Assembly (NCBI GenBank): GCA_021776095.1 | Contig: JAJFGO010000004.1 | Location: forward strand, 1 to 39,756 | Source of the DNA: Kiloniellaceae bacterium | Lineage (GTDB): Bacteria; Pseudomonadota; Alphaproteobacteria; Kiloniellales; J153 | Direction: 5' to 3' | DNA length: 39,756 bases | Part shown: positions 9,584 to 17,470 of the stretch, one piece after another | Numbering within the stretch: the stretch's first letter is position 1 | Layout of the letters: each line of letters starts with the position of its first letter | The notes under the pieces: generated by a model | Databases searched by the model: none | Told to the model about the DNA's origin: nothing | Seen by the model: only the letters and a program-made list of their open reading frames with translations | Made by a program: the position numbers and the translations under genes

Positions 9584-9803
9584 GGCTGTCTCCGTCTTGG
9601 TCTCTTGAGGTCCCGGGGGTTCGTATCGACCGCCGGCCGGGAGTATGGCCGAGCGGCGCGGCCCACTCCAGCCCCGCGCGCCTGCGCGTCCTAGCCCCGC
9701 GCGCCCGCGCATCCTGACACCCTGGGTCGGCATCCTGCCGCATGGCTGGGTTGTCCAGATGGCGGCTGGCGGGGCTTCTGCCCTGGGCGTATCATGGCGC
9801 CAT

Positions 9804-10751
9804 ATGGCAAATCGCATCGGCATCGCCGCGCGTTTCAACGCGATTCCGGCGCCCATTCAGGGCGCTCTCTACATGACCTTTGCCTCGGCCTGCTTTGCGG
9901 TCATGAACGCGCTCATCCGTCTGTCCGCGGCCGAACTGGACCCATTGCAGATCGCGTTTCTGCGCAACGCCTTCGCGCTCGCCTTCATGATGCCCTGGCT
10001 GGTCCGGGTCGGCTGGAGCGGCCTGCGGACCGAGCGGCTCAATCTGCATATCTGGCGCAGCGTGATTGGCATCATCGCCATGGTGTGCTGGTTCACCTCG
10101 GTGGTGCGCCTGCCGTTAAGTGAGGCGGTGGCGTTGAATTTTACCGTGCCCCTCTTCGCGACCCTGGCGGCTGCGGTGTTTCTGCGCGAGGTGGTGCGGG
10201 CCCGCCGCTGGACCGCGACCGCGATCGGTTTTCTGGGGGTGATCATCATCCTGCGTCCGGGGTTCGCCGAATTCACCCCGCTCATGTCCTTGCCGATTAT
10301 CGCGGCCGCCTTCATGGCGGGCTCGATCACTATCGTGAAACGCTTGTCGGACACGGAAAACGTGGCCGCCATCGTGCTCTACCAGAACCTGATCCTGACC
10401 ATCCTATCCGTCGGGCCCGCGCTCTTCGTTTGGCGCTGGCCCAGCGGCACGGTCTGGCTCTACGCGGTCGGCGTCGGTTTTGTCGCGACCCTGGCCCACC
10501 TGGCGCTGACCCGGGCCTACACCAAGGCCGATGCCTCGGCGATCATCCCCTTCGATTACGCGCGCCTGCCCTTCGTCGCGGTCATCGCCTGGTTCCTGTT
10601 CGGCGAGACCGCGGATATCTGGACCTGGGTCGGGGCAGCCGTGATCGCCGGATCCTCGATCTACATCGCCCACCGCGAGGCCGTGGTCGCGCGCGAAGAT
10701 CGGCGCCGCGCCAGCCGCGCCGCCGGCGAATCCGTCAAGGCGCGGCCGTAA
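9804..10751 (+). CDS. DMT-superfamily transporter (EamA family)
   Basis: A 315-residue inner-membrane protein made of two EamA repeats, about ten transmembrane helices. Hydrophobic segments recur throughout, for example [66 protein letters not shown] and [18 protein letters not shown]. The [18 protein letters not shown] segment in the first repeat is typical of S-adenosylmethionine or metabolite exporters in this family. The substrate is unknown. The frame is open back to 9645; the ATG at 9804 is chosen because the first helix follows directly, although no convincing ribosome site is seen and the start may be a little off. It is divergent from the acetoacetyl-CoA synthetase gene. Confidence 0.86.
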   Translation: MANRIGIAARFNAIPAPIQGALYMTFASACFAVMNALIRLSAAELDPLQIAFLRNAFALAFMMPWLVRVGWSGLRTERLNLHIWRSVIGIIAMVCWFTSVVRLPLSEAVALNFTVPLFATLAAAVFLREVVRARRWTATAIGFLGVIIILRPGFAEFTPLMSLPIIAAAFMAGSITIVKRLSDTENVAAIVLYQNLILTILSVGPALFVWRWPSGTVWLYAVGVGFVATLAHLALTRAYTKADASAIIPFDYARLPFVAVIAWFLFGETADIWTWVGAAVIAGSSIYIAHREAVVAREDRRRASRAAGESVKARP

Positions 10752-10755
10752 GAAC

Positions 10756-11172
10756 CTACTCGATGGTTTCCCGCTCGCCGCGCAGGCGGGCCATGAAGTC
10801 CCGGGCCTTGGCGCGGTGCGTGTCGCTGACGTATTTGCCGATGGTCTGATAGGCGATGTAGAAGACCGTCGCATCGTCGGTGAAGCCCAGGCCGGTCAGA
10901 AAATCGGGGATCACGTCGGCGGGAATGATGAAATAGGCGAGCGCGCCCATAATCACCGCCTTGGCCGGCATGGGTGTCGAGCGGTCCTTGGCGCAGTAAT
11001 AGGCCGCGACGGCCTCTTCGACAAAAGGCACGTGGCCGGCGACCCGGCGCACCTTATCCCAGAACCCGGTCTCGACCCGGGCTTGGTCGCGCTCATAGCG
11101 CTCCGGGTCGTAGGGCACCATGGCCCGGCCGGTGACCTCTGGGGGCTCTTGCGGTTCGGCGCGATCCTGCAT
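10756..11172 (-). CDS. DUF1232 (YkvA-like) membrane protein
   Basis: A protein of about 138 residues whose centre, AKAVIMGALAYFIIPADVIPDFLTGLGFTDDATVFYIAY, is a clear DUF1232 domain: a hydrophobic helix, the PxDxIPD signature and a GxxDD turn. The N-terminal part is charged and could be cytoplasmic. The function of this family is unknown. Two starts are possible, ATG at 11172 and ATG at 11121; neither has a strong ribosome site, so the first 17 residues are uncertain. A much longer open frame to 11778 runs antisense to the SDR gene and is rejected. The gene is convergent with the DMT transporter, four bases apart. Confidence 0.8.
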   Translation of the reverse strand: MQDRAEPQEPPEVTGRAMVPYDPERYERDQARVETGFWDKVRRVAGHVPFVEEAVAAYYCAKDRSTPMPAKAVIMGALAYFIIPADVIPDFLTGLGFTDDATVFYIAYQTIGKYVSDTHRAKARDFMARLRGERETIE

Positions 11173-11356
11173 GCCTGGACATATGGGGCGGGCGCCCCGC
11201 CCCGCAATGTGGCCGAAGCCCTCCCCCTCCCGCCCATTCTGCCGCTTTGGGGGCCGAAGTCGCGGAAATCCGCCCTCGCCAGGGCCTTGGCGGTCTGCTA
11301 TAGAGCGCGCCGAATTCATCGGCGCGCCTAGGGGCGTGCGAAGGGAGGACCCGACT

Positions 11357-12112
11357 ATGGACATGCGAGGGCACGCCGCGATTGTCACCGGGGGCGGCTC
11401 CGGCCTGGGCGCGGCGGCGGCGCGGGCGCTGGCCGGCGCCGGCGCCAAGGTCTGCGTGCTGGACCTCAATGCGGACGCGGCGAGCGCGGTGGCCAAGGAC
11501 ATCGGCGGCCTGGGCCTGGCCTGCGACGTGGGCAGCGCCGAGGCGGCGGAAGCCGCGGTGGCCGGCGCGCGCGAGGCCCACGGGCCCTGCCGGGTTCTGG
11601 TCAATTGCGCCGGCATCGCCCCGGCCAAGCGCATCGTCGGGCGCAACGGCGCCATGGCCCTGGCCGATTTCGAGCAGGTCATCCGGGTCAACCTGATCGG
11701 CAGCTTCAACCTGCTGCGCCTGGCCGCCGCCGACATGGCCGGCGCCGAGGCCCTGGCGGACGGCGAGCGCGGGGTCATCGTCTCGACCTCCTCGATCGCC
11801 GCGGTCGAGGGTCAGATCGGCCAGGTCGCCTATGCCGCCTCCAAGGCCGGGATCAACGGCATGATGCTGCCGGCGGCGCGCGAATTCGCCAAGATCGGCA
11901 TCCGGGTCATGACCGTCGCCCCGGGCCTGATCGGCACGCCCCTGCTGCTCAACATGCCCCAAGAGGTTCAGGACAACCTGGCCGGCCAGATCCCCTTCCC
12001 GCACCGCTTCGGCAAGCCGGAGGAATTCGCCGGCCTGGTCATGCACATCGTCGAGAACCCCATGCTGAACGGCGCGGTCATGCGCCTGGACGGCGCCATG
12101 CGGATGAATTGA
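11357..12112 (+). CDS. SDR-family oxidoreductase, HSD17B10-like
   Basis: A 251-residue short-chain dehydrogenase. It carries TGGGSGLG at residues 11-18 (NAD-binding turn), VLDLN ending the second strand (an acidic residue favouring NAD over NADP), NCAGIAPAK, the STSSIAA serine and YAASK with the catalytic tyrosine and lysine. The overall pattern, including APGLIGTPLLLNMPQEVQ and PFPHRFGKPEEFA, matches the 3-hydroxyacyl-CoA dehydrogenase type 2 / 2-methyl-3-hydroxybutyryl-CoA dehydrogenase group, suggesting a role in fatty acid or branched-chain amino acid breakdown. GGAGG lies 8 bases before the ATG. It stands alone, with no beta-oxidation genes beside it. Confidence 0.88.
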   Translation: MDMRGHAAIVTGGGSGLGAAAARALAGAGAKVCVLDLNADAASAVAKDIGGLGLACDVGSAEAAEAAVAGAREAHGPCRVLVNCAGIAPAKRIVGRNGAMALADFEQVIRVNLIGSFNLLRLAAADMAGAEALADGERGVIVSTSSIAAVEGQIGQVAYAASKAGINGMMLPAAREFAKIGIRVMTVAPGLIGTPLLLNMPQEVQDNLAGQIPFPHRFGKPEEFAGLVMHIVENPMLNGAVMRLDGAMRMN

Positions 12113-12267
12113 GGGCCCTAAGAACCCGAAAGGCCGGTGACAGCCCCCGCGATGGGGCGTTGAAGCCGCCGGAGTCCTGGGCCATCTTGGCCTGGCGCGG
12201 CCAGTGACAACCGCCCGAGTCGCGAAACGGCGCGTACGGGCCGGTAACGAACCCCGTGAGAGGCACG

Positions 12268-12681
12268 ATGGCACATCTGCACGACGTTGGGCGTTTCGTC
12301 ACGCCGCCGGATCTGTCCGATCTGGAAGCCTATGCCCGCGAGGCCTTCGCCACGATTCCCGAGGAGTTGCGTCAGTACCTCGGCGAGGTCGTGATCAAGG
12401 TCGAGGATTTCCCGGACGACGAAACCCTTGAAGAGATGGATTGCGAGACGCCCTTCGATTTGCTCGGCCTTTACCGGGGCGTCGACATGTCCAAAAAGAG
12501 CGTGCAGGACGCGCCCGAGGATATCGACACGGTCTACCTCTACCGGCGGCCGATGCTCGACTATTGGTGCGAGACCGGCGAGGACCTGGTCGATGTGGTG
12601 CGCCATGTCCTGATCCACGAGATCGGCCACCATTTCGGCCTGTCCGACGACGACATGGAACGCATCGAGGCGGAAGCGTAA
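12268..12681 (+). CDS. Small zincin-like metallopeptidase family protein
   Basis: A 137-residue protein of the zincin-like family PF06262 (formerly DUF1025). The zinc-binding motif is H117-E-I-G-H121-H in VLIHEIGHHFGLSDDDME, and a preceding LYRRPML strand and DLLGLYRG segment are typical. Members are compact metallopeptidase-fold proteins of unknown substrate. A GTG lies in frame at 12256, but the ATG at 12268 has GAGAGG just upstream and matches the family start. It is convergent with the TauD-like gene, three bases apart. Confidence 0.86.
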   Translation: MAHLHDVGRFVTPPDLSDLEAYAREAFATIPEELRQYLGEVVIKVEDFPDDETLEEMDCETPFDLLGLYRGVDMSKKSVQDAPEDIDTVYLYRRPMLDYWCETGEDLVDVVRHVLIHEIGHHFGLSDDDMERIEAEA

Positions 12682-12684
12682 GGC

Positions 12685-13749
12685 CTAACGCGCTGCTGTC
12701 TGCGAGATGCCACCTCTTGGCGCGCCGGCCTCGACATTGCGCCACAGAACCGCGTGATCCGGGGGCAAGGCCCTGGAGTTCGGCATGGCGAGCCACAAAC
12801 GCAGGAGCAGACGGTCGCGTCCGCTGGCCTTGTCGTCCTCGAAGGGTGTGCGGCCATGGTAGGTCACGTGGCTGTTCAGGAACTGCATGTCCCCAGGTTC
12901 CATGGTCATCTCGAAGGCGAGCTCCTCCGCCAGCGTGAGCAGGAGCGCGATGGCCTCGTGCTGCTTCTCACTGAGCCGCGGCACTCCGGGCACCAACTGG
13001 GCCGCCTCGATGTAGGTGAGCGAAAAATGGCTGGTGAAGCGGCCCGCGCGCAAGCCGAAGACCGGTAGGTTGTAGACGCTGGCCACATCGTCGCTCTCCT
13101 CGCCCAGGCGGCTGCGCGGTATCGGGGCGACGAGGGCCTCGGCCAGGTCCGGCTGGCGGTGCAGCATCTCGTTATACACGGCGGGCGAACTGCAGATCTT
13201 GCTGACGCCCCCGCGCCTGGCCTGGCTGACGCAGAGCAGGCTGACCACATCGGTTCGGTCTGTGTGGAAGCGCAAGACACCGTTCGACAAGGTTCGCGCA
13301 TAGGAAGACAGAAAGGGGTTATCGCGCCCGGCCGGCGCGACCTGGCCATAGCGCTGGCCCAGATCACCGCCCTCGTCGCGGATCGCGCGCATGAGCTCGC
13401 CCCGGCGATTCTGATACACCGGGTGTCCCAGGTTGAAGCCTAGGCCAAAATAAATTTGGCGCAGCGCCGTCTCGTCGTACCGCCCGACCGGCAGGCCGCG
13501 CAGCTTGAACAGCCCCAGCCCGCTTTCGAGCGCCTCGGCAATCTCGGTCAAGAGCGGGCGCAAAGCCGGAATCTGAAAGGCCTCCGCCGTAATCTCGTGC
13601 CAAGCCAAGCCCCGGGCGCGCACCTGTGCGAGCGCGGCGTCCAATGCCGCCAACTCGCCGGACGTGAGATCGCGCAGCCAAGCCGAGGACTTGGCAAGAT
13701 CGCGGCCGCTCCAAACACTGGCGCCTTCCAAGGGCTGCATAGCCGTCAT
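12685..13749 (-). CDS. TauD/TfdA-like Fe(II)/2-oxoglutarate dioxygenase
   Basis: A 354-residue protein predicted to be a non-haem iron, 2-oxoglutarate-dependent oxygenase. The iron ligands are H162-x-D164 (in RFHTDRTD) and H298 (in VTYHGRTPFED), and R317 in LLLRLWLA is the expected 2-oxoglutarate anchor. The N-terminal half contains GLGLFKLRGLPVGRY and LGFNLGHPVYQNRRGE, as in gamma-butyrobetaine-like and TauD-like relatives. The substrate is not deducible: no sulfonate, carnitine or phosphonate genes are adjacent. The first ATG at 13749 is accepted, with a second methionine three residues later as an alternative. Confidence 0.86.
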   Translation of the reverse strand: MTAMQPLEGASVWSGRDLAKSSAWLRDLTSGELAALDAALAQVRARGLAWHEITAEAFQIPALRPLLTEIAEALESGLGLFKLRGLPVGRYDETALRQIYFGLGFNLGHPVYQNRRGELMRAIRDEGGDLGQRYGQVAPAGRDNPFLSSYARTLSNGVLRFHTDRTDVVSLLCVSQARRGGVSKICSSPAVYNEMLHRQPDLAEALVAPIPRSRLGEESDDVASVYNLPVFGLRAGRFTSHFSLTYIEAAQLVPGVPRLSEKQHEAIALLLTLAEELAFEMTMEPGDMQFLNSHVTYHGRTPFEDDKASGRDRLLLRLWLAMPNSRALPPDHAVLWRNVEAGAPRGGISQTAAR

Positions 13750-13942
13750 AGGCCGGGAAACCTTTGTGTGCGAGTTGGAATCACGGCCAGCTTAACGGAG
13801 GCCGCCTGGCAGGTTCAACACGCTATGCGGACCCTCGAGCACCTGTCTCCCCGCCGCCACGGCGAAATCATGTCCGGAAAAACCCCTGCGACATGGGCGG
13901 AGCGACGATATGGGCCGTGATGCCGGCTTGACCCCAGATGCC

Positions 13943-14422
13943 TTAGTTGGTTTTGGCATGCACACGATCTAGTTCGTCGATATCCGACTGCTCGATCGGC
14001 CGGTGGGAAGTCACTTGGGAAAACCGCAACAGATAGCCATCCGGATCGAGAACCATGAACTGGGTGCGTTCGTCCATGCGATCGGTCCGCCATATCGATG
14101 CTGTATGTAGTTTCAAAAACGGTTGTATGCCGGCGGCCACGACGTCGTCGTGTATCTGCCGGACATTGGTGACCATGAATTGAAGATTGATTCCGCGGCC
14201 GTACGGCCTCTCCATGGGCGCTGGGTACCAAGGCTCCCAACTCCCATCGTGCTGCCACCACGCGATCATAATTTGTGAATCTTGAAAGGACAGATAGGCG
14301 TGCGCATCGCTGCTTCGTCGTTGAGCAACGTTAAACCCTAGGCGTTCGGTGTAGAAACTCAGGCTCTTTTCGAAATCTGAGCACCAAAGCTCTGGCACAA
14401 GGCTGTTGATCTCGAAGGACAT
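13943..14422 (-). CDS. VOC-superfamily (glyoxalase/bleomycin-resistance-like) protein
   Basis: A 159-residue single-chain VOC protein. Its two beta-alpha-beta-beta-beta units are visible: LVPELWCSDFEKSLSFYTERLGF, then YLSFQDSQIMIAWW, followed by INLQFMVTNVRQIHDDVVAAG and FMVLDPDGYLLRFSQ, the last bearing the usual DPDGxxLRF motif. Relatives include bleomycin-binding proteins and dioxygenases; there is no basis to choose. Base composition is visibly less GC-rich than the neighbours and codon use includes more A/T-ending codons, suggesting later acquisition. An ATG at 14422 with AGAGGAAAG upstream supports the start. Confidence 0.84.
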   Translation of the reverse strand: MSFEINSLVPELWCSDFEKSLSFYTERLGFNVAQRRSSDAHAYLSFQDSQIMIAWWQHDGSWEPWYPAPMERPYGRGINLQFMVTNVRQIHDDVVAAGIQPFLKLHTASIWRTDRMDERTQFMVLDPDGYLLRFSQVTSHRPIEQSDIDELDRVHAKTN

Positions 14423-14460
14423 GCTCTTTCCTCTGGATATCGATATCTATGACGTACGGC

Positions 14461-16104
14461 TTAGTCCTCCCGGGCGACGAAATCGAGCGATTGGCGCGCC
14501 GTGCGCAGGCCGAAACGGCGCTTGATCGGCGAATTGAGAAAGCGATTCACCCCGGCCAGCACGTTCGACACCCAAGGTGCATTCGGGGCGTTCAGAACTT
14601 CCTCTCGCGCCGCCATGAAGGTCTTCAGCTGGTGCGCGGCGACGATGTATTCGAACTGGCCGTGGTCGAACAGGTTCATGGCCGCCGCGTCGAAGAAAGC
14701 CGTAGGGTCTTCGACCTGCCAGGGGCCGCCGTTCAAGCCCTTATCCACATAGGCCGCGTTGCGCCCGACGAAGCAGGCCATCTGCAACAGTCCCTGGGGC
14801 CAGAGTGTCGGATACCGGGTGCAAAGCTGGCGCACCGCGTTGGCGAAGGTGATCCCGTGGGTGAAGTCGAGCCAACCCACGTTGTCGGAGACTGGGGCGT
14901 CGTTGCGCGCCTCCACCGCGCGGTCGAAGTGCAAAAGGTTCCAGGCCGCGGCGCCTAGAAGCGCGTCGTAAAGACCTTGGCGATCGCCGGCAAAGTCGAG
15001 GCAGCGCTCCAGGGCGCCGCGCACGCCCAGGCCGACGAAATCCCCGGCGCGTGGTGACGATGGCCTCGCCGCCGTGCCTTCCGCCTTGCCCCACGCGGCC
15101 AAAACGCGGCCGTAGTCTTTGAACTCGGGAATCAGGTCTTCGCGCCTCGCGTAAACGAGCGAGCGGATCAGGGCGAGCAGCAAAGGTTCCGTAACCTCCG
15201 GGCCCAGGCGCGCGATCAACTGGCCGGTCTTCAGGGTGTAGATCGCGGCATGACCGAAATCGGCGTAGTGCGCGAGGGCGCAGGCGGCCAGGGTGCCCTC
15301 GAGATCCGCGTAGCTCTGCCCCTCCGACAGCGCACCGCGCGCCAAAGCGCAGGCGGTCGCCTCGTCCTCGGCTTCGATGGCCGCGGCCAGAGCCTCCGCC
15401 GCATAGGGCGCGCGGCCCGGCGGATAGGGATAGGCATTGTGGCGCAGGGAATCCCAGGCCATGTGGCCCACGACCTCGACCAAGGGCGAAAGATCGAGCG
15501 CCGGATCGGCGCCGGCTTTCCAGGCCCGCAAAGACAGCCAGTCGGCGGCCGCCGCGTAGGCGTGCGAGGTGCCGAACTCGAGCCGGTCGTGGGTCCAGCC
15601 AATGGCGGCGCGCAGGGCCTCCAGGGGATCGCGCCCGGCGCGGCTCAGGCGGGCGATCTCCCGCGCCATGCGGTCGGTTTCGTGGTCCGGAAAGGAGTCC
15701 GCCAGGGCGGCGAGCGCCGCCGCCGCGCGCTCCTCGGCCGGCAGGTCGCTGGGGTCGAGCCAGACCTTGCCGTCCGCGACCCGCACCGGATAGCGGCGCA
15801 GGCGGTCGCCGCCCACCAGGGTCTCGCCACCGTCCAGATCGAACTTCCAATTGTGCCAATTGCAGGTCAGCACGCAGGCGCCGTCCGCGCCCCGGCTCAA
15901 GGCCCCCTCGCTTAAGGGAAAGCCTTCGTGCGGGCAGCGGTTGTTGCAGGCATGGACCTTGCCGTCCGTGTCGTGAAACAGGGCGATCTGCTTGCGCTCG
16001 TGTTTGATCACCATGACGCCGCGTTGGCGCAGCTTAGCCAAGTCGGCGACCGACACGAAGGCGTCGGCCGCGGCGTCTTTCGAAGGGTGGGTCTGGGCCG
16101 CCAT
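14461..16104 (-). CDS. Rieske [2Fe-2S] protein with large C-terminal domain of unknown function
   Basis: A 547-residue protein. The first 110 residues form a Rieske-type ferredoxin domain whose ligands are C57-x-H59 (CPHEGFPLSEG) and C81-x2-H84 (CNWHNWKFDL). The remaining roughly 430 residues are Ala/Leu/His-rich, apparently all-helical, with repeated histidines (HMAWDSLRHNAYPY, ALAHYADFGHAAIYT, LLHFDRAVEARND, FTHGITFANAVRQL, HGQFEYIVAAHQLKTF). I do not recognise this region with certainty; a questin-oxidase-like (DUF4243-type) domain is one possibility, and a metal-binding oxygenase another. Read as an electron-transfer domain fused to a putative oxidase. The start ATG has GGAGG five bases upstream. 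It is divergent from the SufR-like regulator across an AT-rich intergenic region, so that regulator is its probable controller. Confidence 0.8.
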   Translation of the reverse strand: MAAQTHPSKDAAADAFVSVADLAKLRQRGVMVIKHERKQIALFHDTDGKVHACNNRCPHEGFPLSEGALSRGADGACVLTCNWHNWKFDLDGGETLVGGDRLRRYPVRVADGKVWLDPSDLPAEERAAAALAALADSFPDHETDRMAREIARLSRAGRDPLEALRAAIGWTHDRLEFGTSHAYAAAADWLSLRAWKAGADPALDLSPLVEVVGHMAWDSLRHNAYPYPPGRAPYAAEALAAAIEAEDEATACALARGALSEGQSYADLEGTLAACALAHYADFGHAAIYTLKTGQLIARLGPEVTEPLLLALIRSLVYARREDLIPEFKDYGRVLAAWGKAEGTAARPSSPRAGDFVGLGVRGALERCLDFAGDRQGLYDALLGAAAWNLLHFDRAVEARNDAPVSDNVGWLDFTHGITFANAVRQLCTRYPTLWPQGLLQMACFVGRNAAYVDKGLNGGPWQVEDPTAFFDAAAMNLFDHGQFEYIVAAHQLKTFMAAREEVLNAPNAPWVSNVLAGVNRFLNSPIKRRFGLRTARQSLDFVARED

Positions 16105-16122
16105 GGCGCCCTCCAGCTTTTC

Positions 16123-16190
16123 TAAAGAATCATCTATATAAAATACTAGTACCGGGGCCTTTCTTTTTAAAGAAGTATCTTTATAAAGAT
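16123..16190. promoter_or_regulatory. Candidate operator: two direct repeats and a perfect palindrome
   Basis: Between the divergent Rieske and regulator genes the sequence turns sharply AT-rich. Two copies of a 20-base element lie at 16123-16142 and 16168-16187, matching at 17 of 20 positions and starting 45 bases apart. The second copy contains the perfect 14-base palindrome ATCTTTATAAAGAT at 16177-16190. It is preceded by a second inverted repeat, TTCTTT-TT-AAAGAA, at 16161-16174. The arrangement fits a dimeric regulator controlling both genes, most likely the SufR-like protein next to it. Binding is inferred, not shown. Confidence 0.6.
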
Positions 16191-16226
16191 TTCGGTGACG
16201 GCGGCATCGTAAGGAAGGCTGGTTTC

Positions 16227-16886
16227 ATGCTCCAGGCGGACGGCATTCAAGAGGCCGGCGGCACCCGGCGCGCCTTGTTGGAGCGCCTCAAGCGCGCCGG
16301 TGCCCAGGACGCGCAAATCCTGGCCGAACATTTGGGCGTGACCGCCATGGCGGTGCGCCAGCATCTCTATGCCTTGGAGGCGGAAGGCATCGTGACGGCG
16401 ACCCCGGCGCCGCGCCCCCTGGGCCGCCCGGTCAAGCTCTGGGCCCTGACCCCCAGCGCCGCGCCCTTCTTTCCCGACGGCCACGCGGACCTGACCCTCG
16501 GCTTGCTCGACGCCATGGGCGCGGCCTTCGGAACCAAGGGGATGGACAAGCTGCTGGCCGCGCGCACGCGGGCCCAGGGCAAGGCTTACGGCGCCCGGGT
16601 CGATCGCTTCAAGACCCTGAAGCGGCGCTTGGAGGCCCTGGCCGAAATCCGTTCGGAAGAAGGCTACATGGCCGAGGTGCGTGGCGCCGGGCGCGGCCAA
16701 TACCTCCTGATCGAGAACCACTGCCCGGTCTGCGCGGCGGCGGCGGCCTGCCGCGGATTGTGCCGGGGTGAGTTGGAGTTGTTCCGCGCCGTTTTGGGCC
16801 CCGGGATCGAGGTCGAGCGGATCGACCACATCCTGACCGGGGCCCGGCGGTGCAGTTACCGGGTGCAGCGCGTGGGTGCCGCCTAA
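16227..16886 (+). CDS. SufR-like transcriptional regulator with cysteine cluster
   Basis: A 219-residue regulator. The N-terminal winged helix includes ILAEHLGVTAMAVRQHLYAL (about residues 31-50) and the wing APRPLGRPVKLWALT. The C-terminal domain ends in the pattern HC166-P-V-C169, C175, C179 and later C209 (in GARRCSYRV), with VERIDHILTG between. This is the COG2345/SufR arrangement, in which the cysteines bind an iron-sulfur cluster that controls DNA binding. It probably senses Fe-S status, oxidants or nitric oxide. AAGGAAGG precedes the ATG. The divergent partner is a Rieske protein, so the regulator probably tunes that Fe-S enzyme and itself. No suf operon is in the window. Confidence 0.85.
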   Translation: MLQADGIQEAGGTRRALLERLKRAGAQDAQILAEHLGVTAMAVRQHLYALEAEGIVTATPAPRPLGRPVKLWALTPSAAPFFPDGHADLTLGLLDAMGAAFGTKGMDKLLAARTRAQGKAYGARVDRFKTLKRRLEALAEIRSEEGYMAEVRGAGRGQYLLIENHCPVCAAAAACRGLCRGELELFRAVLGPGIEVERIDHILTGARRCSYRVQRVGAA

Positions 16887-17470
16887 ATCAGCGCGCGTAC
16901 CCGTTCGCGCAAGACCGGCAGCAGGTCCGCTTCGAACCAAGGATTTTTCTTCAGCCAGGCCGTGTTGCGCCAGCTTGGATGGGGCAGGGGTATGTAATGT
17001 GGCGCGTAGTCGGCCCAGGCCCGCACGGTGTCACTTAGGTTCTTTTGCCGCAGCTTGCCCAGGTATTTGGCTTGCGCGTACTGCCCAACCAGAAGAGTCA
17101 AGGCGATGTTCGGCAATCCGGCCAGCAAGGCTGGATGCCAGGTCGGCGCGCACTCGGGTCGCGGCGGTTTGTCGCCGCCGCGCGCATCGACCCCGGGATA
17201 GCAAAATCCCATGGGCATGATGGCGATGCGCGACTCATCGTAGAAAGTATCATGGTCCACTTGGAGCCAATCGCGCAGGCGGTCGCCGGAGCGATCGTCC
17301 CAGGGCACGCCGCTTTCATGCACCCGCGTGCCCGGCGCTTGGCCGATAATCAGGAGCCGGGCCGCCGCCTTGGCGCGCACGATCGGCCGTGGGCCAAGCG
17401 GCAGGTGCGCCGTACACAAGGTGCAGGCGCGCGCGGCGCGCAAGGTGTCTTCGAGGCTGGTCTCGCTCAT
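16883..17470 (-). CDS. Uracil-DNA glycosylase superfamily protein
   Basis: A 195-residue member of the uracil-DNA glycosylase superfamily (COG1573). The first catalytic-loop motif is IIGQAPGTRVHESG (GQAPG at 43-47), followed by VPWDDRSGDRLRDWL, and the DNA-binding loop is LPHPSWRN (HPSWRN at 164-169). Four cysteines (C16, C19, FCYPG and PECAP) could ligate an iron-sulfur cluster, as in family 4 and 5 enzymes. The likely role is base excision of uracil or related lesions, though this subgroup is not well characterised. Its ATG overlaps the stop of the sirtuin gene in ATGA. A longer frame to 17833 is within the sirtuin and is rejected. It is convergent with the regulator. Confidence 0.85.
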   Translation of the reverse strand: MSETSLEDTLRAARACTLCTAHLPLGPRPIVRAKAAARLLIIGQAPGTRVHESGVPWDDRSGDRLRDWLQVDHDTFYDESRIAIMPMGFCYPGVDARGGDKPPRPECAPTWHPALLAGLPNIALTLLVGQYAQAKYLGKLRQKNLSDTVRAWADYAPHYIPLPHPSWRNTAWLKKNPWFEADLLPVLRERVRALI

